From contig NZ_CALHHT010000047.1 of assembly GCF_938031315.1 (NCBI RefSeq), forward strand, positions 1 through 8,646: a DNA stretch of 8,646 nt, written 5' to 3'. Positions 6,005-8,646 of this stretch are shown one piece after another; position 1 is the first letter of the stretch; each line of letters opens with the position of its first letter. The notes beneath the pieces were generated by a model. The model was given only the letters and a program-made list of their open reading frames with translations. It was not told where the DNA came from and made no database searches. The DNA comes from an uncultured Campylobacter sp. (GTDB lineage Bacteria > Campylobacterota > Campylobacteria > Campylobacterales > Campylobacteraceae). The position numbers and the translations under genes are program-made.

Positions 6005-6010
6005 ATTCTA
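6005..6010 (-). promoter_or_regulatory. Candidate -10 element for the membrane protein gene
   Basis: TAGAAT on the minus strand lies about 32 bases before the ATG at 5973, and a T-rich run (AAAATTTTTTACC) is found upstream of it. No -35 match is clear. The 12-bp inverted repeat at 6041-6072 lies just upstream of the expected -35 position, which would suit an activator site. Confidence 0.35.
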
Positions 6011-6040
6011 GCGGCTTTCGGTAAAAAATTTTAAAACGAT

Positions 6041-6072
6041 AGATAAGATTAAGTGCGCCTTTAATCTTATCT
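6041..6072. repeat. Perfect 12-bp inverted repeat, 8-base spacer
   Basis: AGATAAGATTAA (6041-6052) is repeated exactly inverted as TTAATCTTATCT (6061-6072). The arm centres are 20 bp apart, about two helical turns, which suits a dimeric regulator. Alternatively, on the minus strand the stem is followed by ATCGTTTTAAAATTTTTT, so it could act as an AT-rich terminator shielding the membrane protein gene from upstream antisense transcription. The arms are certain; the role is undecided. Confidence 0.55.
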
Positions 6073-6251
6073 TTCTGCAAAATGATTTGAGCTGCGTCTT
6101 AAAACTCGCTCACAAATATTAAATTTATCTCGCTTTACACGCCGTCCCTTTGTATCTAACGCGAAATTTAGAAAATTTATATTTGCAAAAGCAGATGCCT
6201 TAAATTTAGCCAAAACGCTTTAAATTCCGTAAAATTTCAGTTTTACAAAGA

Positions 6252-6257
6252 TAAAAT
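6252..6257 (+). promoter_or_regulatory. Candidate -10 element for the small lipoprotein gene
   Basis: TAAAAT lies 27 bases before the ATG at 6285 in a strongly AT-rich stretch. No -35 match is clear. AAGGA at 6274-6278 is a good ribosome binding site six bases before the ATG. Confidence 0.35.
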
Positions 6258-6284
6258 TATGAAATTTTTTTAAAAGGATTTAAA

Positions 6285-6503
6285 ATGAAAAATGCTCTTT
6301 TATTCGCCTGCGCAGCGCTGTTTGTATGCGCTTGCTCCAATTCTGAGCAGCCAAAGCCAGGCGTTTCGCATTGTAGCGAGCCTAAAATGGACGAGGCGTC
6401 GCATCAGATGATCCAAATTTGCGGCGAAAGCGAGGATCCGCAGATAGAAAATATGCAGTGCAACGAAAACGGACTTTGCTTCGGCACCGCAAAAATCAGG
6501 TAG
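6285..6503 (+). CDS. Small Cys-rich lipoprotein, function unknown
   Basis: The 72-residue protein starts with Lys-Asn and a hydrophobic stretch (4-16) ending in VCAC, which fits a lipobox with Cys17 as the lipidated residue, although Cys at the -2 position is unusual. The mature part is acidic and polar and contains four further cysteines (30, 46, 59, 65), enough for two disulfides or a metal site, with one CX5C spacing at the C-terminal end (CNENGLC). No known domain is recognised. AAGGA at a six-base spacing supports the ATG at 6285. It is the only plus-strand gene in the window and is convergent with the two-component genes downstream. Confidence 0.7.
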   Translation: MKNALLFACAALFVCACSNSEQPKPGVSHCSEPKMDEASHQMIQICGESEDPQIENMQCNENGLCFGTAKIR

Positions 6504-6909
6504 CCGAAGCTCCGCAGGCGCTAGCGCTAAATTTAACTATTTTAGAACCAAGGCCGAACACCCGCAGAGCGGTTCAAGCCGCACTTTAATTTAGCCCGCA
6601 AATTAAATTTAGCCCCGCTTCATGCTGTGAAAATGAGCGACTCAATGAAGCCGACACCAAGACGGCGCCATATCTTAGTAAAATGGGGTTATGGCATTTT
6701 CATAGCTACTTGGGCTCACCCGCAACCTTTATGCGCTACTTAAAAGCTGCGGTCGTACCTCAAACCCCTAAATGCGCGCCGTTACCACAACTACGAACTA
6801 TCCTTAAAAGTTGCAGGCGCGCCTTCAAAATAGTAAATTTTCATCGCAAGCATCGTAAATTTGGATTTACGCCGATTGTTTACTTTTGTTTCTCGCGATT
6901 TAGCGAAAT
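6504..6909. other. Gene-free spacer between convergent genes, with scattered small hairpins
   Basis: No supported gene lies in these 406 bases. Visible structures are a 10-bp palindrome GCGCTAGCGC (6518-6527) just after the lipoprotein gene, a GCGGT-TCAA-GCCGC hairpin (6569-6582) followed by a weakly T-rich stretch, a 7-bp inverted repeat GCTTCAT/ATGAAGC (6617-6651), and the palindrome GGCGCGCC (6816-6823). AATTTAGCCC occurs twice (6588-6597, 6606-6615). One of the hairpins near 6520-6580 may terminate the lipoprotein transcript, but none has a strong T-run. Confidence 0.55.
6854..6871 (-). terminator. Weak hairpin after the two-component operon
   Basis: CGTAAAT and ATTTACG form a perfect 7-bp stem around a four-base loop, about 40 bases past the kinase stop codon at 6910. 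The bases that follow on the minus strand (ATGCTTGCGATG) are not T-rich, so this is a poor intrinsic terminator and may be chance. Confidence 0.2.
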
Positions 6910-8253
6910 TTATTTCAAAAGCTCAAATTCCGCCCAGAATTCGCTGCCCACGCCGCCGCTCTCGCCGCTTTTTACGCCGAGCTTCGCGCCGTGAATTTTA
7001 GCGATATTTGCAGCGATTGCCAGCCCAAAGCCGCTGCCCGCGTTTAAGCTTTTATTTCTTGAGCCCTCGGCTTGGTAAAATTTATTCCAGATTAGCTCGC
7101 CCTCTTTTTGCGAAATGCCAGCGCCGTCGTCCTTTACAGATAGTAGCGCGTGCGTTTTGGTTGCGCTTAATCTTAGCTCGATTTTGCTCGCGGTAAATTT
7201 TAGCGCGTTGCTTAAAAAGTTATCCGCTAGCCGCGAAATCATTAGCTCATCGCCCCAAATTTCAACGCTTGGCGCTATGTCGCGGCTAAATTTTATTCCT
7301 TTGAGCTCGGCCAGTTTTTCATAATCCCTCGCGAGATTTTGCAAAATAGAGCTTAAACTCACGCGCTTTAGCGTTAAATTTCCGCCCGATTCCAGCTTTG
7401 AGAGCTCCAAAATTTGATCTATTAGCGAGGCGATCTTTCTTGACTGCCTGGCGATGACGTCCAGCGACTCTTTGGCTTCGTTTAAATTTTGCGCATAGCT
7501 TGCGGCATAGTCGCTCTCGGCTATGATGACGGACACCGGCGTGCGCAGCTCGTGAGAAACGTCGGAGGTGAGCTGCTTTTCGCTTTGATAGACCTTTTCG
7601 AGAGAATCGAGCATCGAATTAAACACGCTCGCAAGCGCGTGCAGCTCGTCTTTGCCCGCAGGCAGCTCGATTCGCTTTGAAAAGTCCTTGCTAGCGCCGA
7701 TCTCAAGGGCGGTTTTGGACATCGCGGAGACCGGTTTCATCGCGTTTTTTATCGTCTTGTAGCCTCCGTAAAGCACGAAGGCGAAGAGGATCGGCACGAG
7801 TAGGGCCAGAGCCAGCAAAAACAGCCCCTCTTTTTTAAAAAACCCATCCGCGCTTATCACGCCCCTGATCCAGACCCCCCGATCCTCGGTCGCAGCGTCG
7901 TAGTAGTAAAAGCGGTTTTCGCCGTTTTCATAAAGCCGCACCTCGCCGCCGTCCATTTTAAGCGAAGTTTCAAAATTTTTAGGCGCCAGGCCGCCCGTTA
8001 GCTCGCCGTTTGCGCTGTATTTTATGAAAAATATCCCATCGTCGTAGGGCTCAAATTCTTCCATATCGCTAGCGATTTTGGCGACCGATTTGGCTAACTT
8101 TTTTTGACTTACGTCCTCAAAAATTTCATCCGCCGCGACCGCCGAAATAGCAATTAAAGCGGCTACGATAACGAGGATAAAAAACGAATACCAAAGCGTC
8201 ACGCGCGCCGTAATGGGTATGTTTGCGAAGATCCGCTTAATCCTTAATAACAT
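6910..8253 (-). CDS. HAMP-containing sensor histidine kinase
   Basis: This is a canonical 447-residue membrane kinase with helices at about 21-42 and 143-163, a periplasmic domain of about 100 residues between them, a HAMP linker (about 164-222), and the H-box with His234 (SDVSHELRTPVSVI). The ATPase part has the N-box NFLSNALKF (345-353), an intact G1 box DDGAGI (375-380) and the G2 box GSGFGL (406-411). The kinase core resembles the EnvZ/CusS-type class. The periplasmic domain has no cysteine or heme motif and is not Met/His-rich, so its signal is not evident. The ATG at 8253 overlaps the end of the response-regulator gene by 17 bases and has AGAGG upstream, indicating a coupled pair. The cognate signal could be metal or envelope stress, but the sequence does not decide. 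Confidence 0.85.
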   Translation of the reverse strand: MLLRIKRIFANIPITARVTLWYSFFILVIVAALIAISAVAADEIFEDVSQKKLAKSVAKIASDMEEFEPYDDGIFFIKYSANGELTGGLAPKNFETSLKMDGGEVRLYENGENRFYYYDAATEDRGVWIRGVISADGFFKKEGLFLLALALLVPILFAFVLYGGYKTIKNAMKPVSAMSKTALEIGASKDFSKRIELPAGKDELHALASVFNSMLDSLEKVYQSEKQLTSDVSHELRTPVSVIIAESDYAASYAQNLNEAKESLDVIARQSRKIASLIDQILELSKLESGGNLTLKRVSLSSILQNLARDYEKLAELKGIKFSRDIAPSVEIWGDELMISRLADNFLSNALKFTASKIELRLSATKTHALLSVKDDGAGISQKEGELIWNKFYQAEGSRNKSLNAGSGFGLAIAANIAKIHGAKLGVKSGESGGVGSEFWAEFELLK

Positions 8254-8646
8254 AGCCGAGCCCTCTTTTAGTCTGGATCACTTCGCACTCGCCGAGCTTC
8301 TTTCTGATATTTTTAATAAGCACGTCGATGACGTTTGAGCCACCCGTGTAGTCGAAGTCCCAGACGTGCTCCTTGATCTGATCGCGGGTTAAAATTCTGC
8401 CCTTATTTAGCATTAAAAACTCTAAAATTTCATACTCTTTGCCCGTTAGCTCAATGTTTTGCCCGCCAAGTTCGACCGATTTTTTAGAAAGGTCGATCTT
8501 CAGCTCGCCTGCGTAAATTTCATTGGCGGCGCTGTCGCTCTTTCGGCGGATCAGCGTGCGCGCTCTAGCCAACAGCTCTTTAAAATCAAAGGGCTTAACC
8601 ATATAATCGTCTGCGCCCAGATCAAGCCCTGCGACGATATCTTCTT
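8237..8646 (-). CDS. OmpR-family response regulator (C-terminal part; 5' end outside window)
   Basis: The reading frame is open to the window edge, so this is the last 135 residues of a longer regulator. An internal ATG at 8602 is not a real start, because the conserved receiver-domain end GLDLGADDYMVKPF runs across it. The Lys of that VKPF stretch is the conserved receiver lysine. A winged-helix DNA-binding domain follows, with LTGKEYEILEFLMLNKGRILTR-type features, an EHVWDFDY segment, an NVIDVLIKNIRKKLG recognition helix and the terminal hairpin RGLGYVI. The phospho-acceptor Asp lies outside the window. Its 17-base overlap with the kinase gene marks them as partners. Confidence 0.9.
   Translation of the reverse strand, partial: EDIVAGLDLGADDYMVKPFDFKELLARARTLIRRKSDSAANEIYAGELKIDLSKKSVELGGQNIELTGKEYEILEFLMLNKGRILTRDQIKEHVWDFDYTGGSNVIDVLIKNIRKKLGECEVIQTKRGLGYVIKD

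Larger units (their letters stand above)
5974..6284. other. Intergenic region between divergent genes
   Basis: These 311 bases separate the minus-strand membrane protein gene from the plus-strand lipoprotein gene. They hold a candidate promoter for each and a 12-bp inverted repeat at 6041-6072. No reading frame of note is present, and the stretch is AT-rich, as usual for spacers in this genome. Confidence 0.6.

Noticed and set aside
6683..6994. A 103-codon plus-strand frame in the spacer, running into the kinase gene
   Set aside because: It lacks a good ribosome binding site, shows no domain or membrane pattern, and its last part is antisense to the conserved end of the histidine kinase.
8600..8602. 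ATG at 8602 as the start of a 121-residue DNA-binding protein
   Set aside because: The frame is open to the window edge and the conserved receiver-domain motif continues upstream of this Met, so the gene is a truncated full-length regulator.

Overview
The window looks like an epsilonproteobacterium, most likely one of the higher-GC Campylobacter species (inference). The signs are frequent AAATTT/TTTAAA runs between genes, T-rich promoters with a -10 but no clear -35, and protein content matching the respiratory gene sets of Campylobacter and Wolinella. No rRNA, tRNA, CRISPR array or insertion sequence was seen.

Region 1 (1-5044, all minus strand) is a respiratory sulfite reduction locus of the mcc type known from Wolinella succinogenes. 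In transcription order it holds mccR (OmpR-type response regulator), mccS (membrane histidine kinase), mccA (octaheme cytochrome c sulfite reductase) and the 5' part of mccB (exported FKBP-type peptidyl-prolyl isomerase, cut by the window edge). MccA has seven CXXCH motifs, the diagnostic eighth CX15CH motif, and the two extra cysteines expected to hold the active-site copper. MccS has a CXXCH motif in its periplasmic sensor domain, so the kinase probably carries its own heme c. The electron-delivery genes (mccC, mccD) and the dedicated heme lyase (ccsA1) would be expected beyond coordinate 1.

Region 2 (5368-6503) has two apparently divergent genes. The minus-strand gene encodes a four-helix membrane protein with a 51-residue Met/His-rich tail, predicted to be periplasmic and metal-binding. 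The plus-strand gene encodes a small Cys-rich lipoprotein. The intergenic stretches around them (4974-5367, 5974-6284, 6504-6909) hold several inverted repeats but no convincing genes.

Region 3 (6910-8646, minus strand) is a second, canonical two-component pair: a HAMP-containing histidine kinase and the C-terminal part of its OmpR-family response regulator, cut by the window edge.

Working model: MccS/MccR senses a periplasmic signal and activates the mccA promoter, where a 10-bp-period direct repeat covers the expected -35 position. MccB helps fold MccA or mature it in the periplasm. The neighbouring Met/His-rich protein may handle copper, which is attractive because MccA needs Cu(I); that link is inference only. 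The most noteworthy points are the heme-c sensor kinase with a degenerate ATP-binding G1 box, the mccA promoter repeat, the strong hairpin between mccA and mccB, and the possible copper-handling neighbour.
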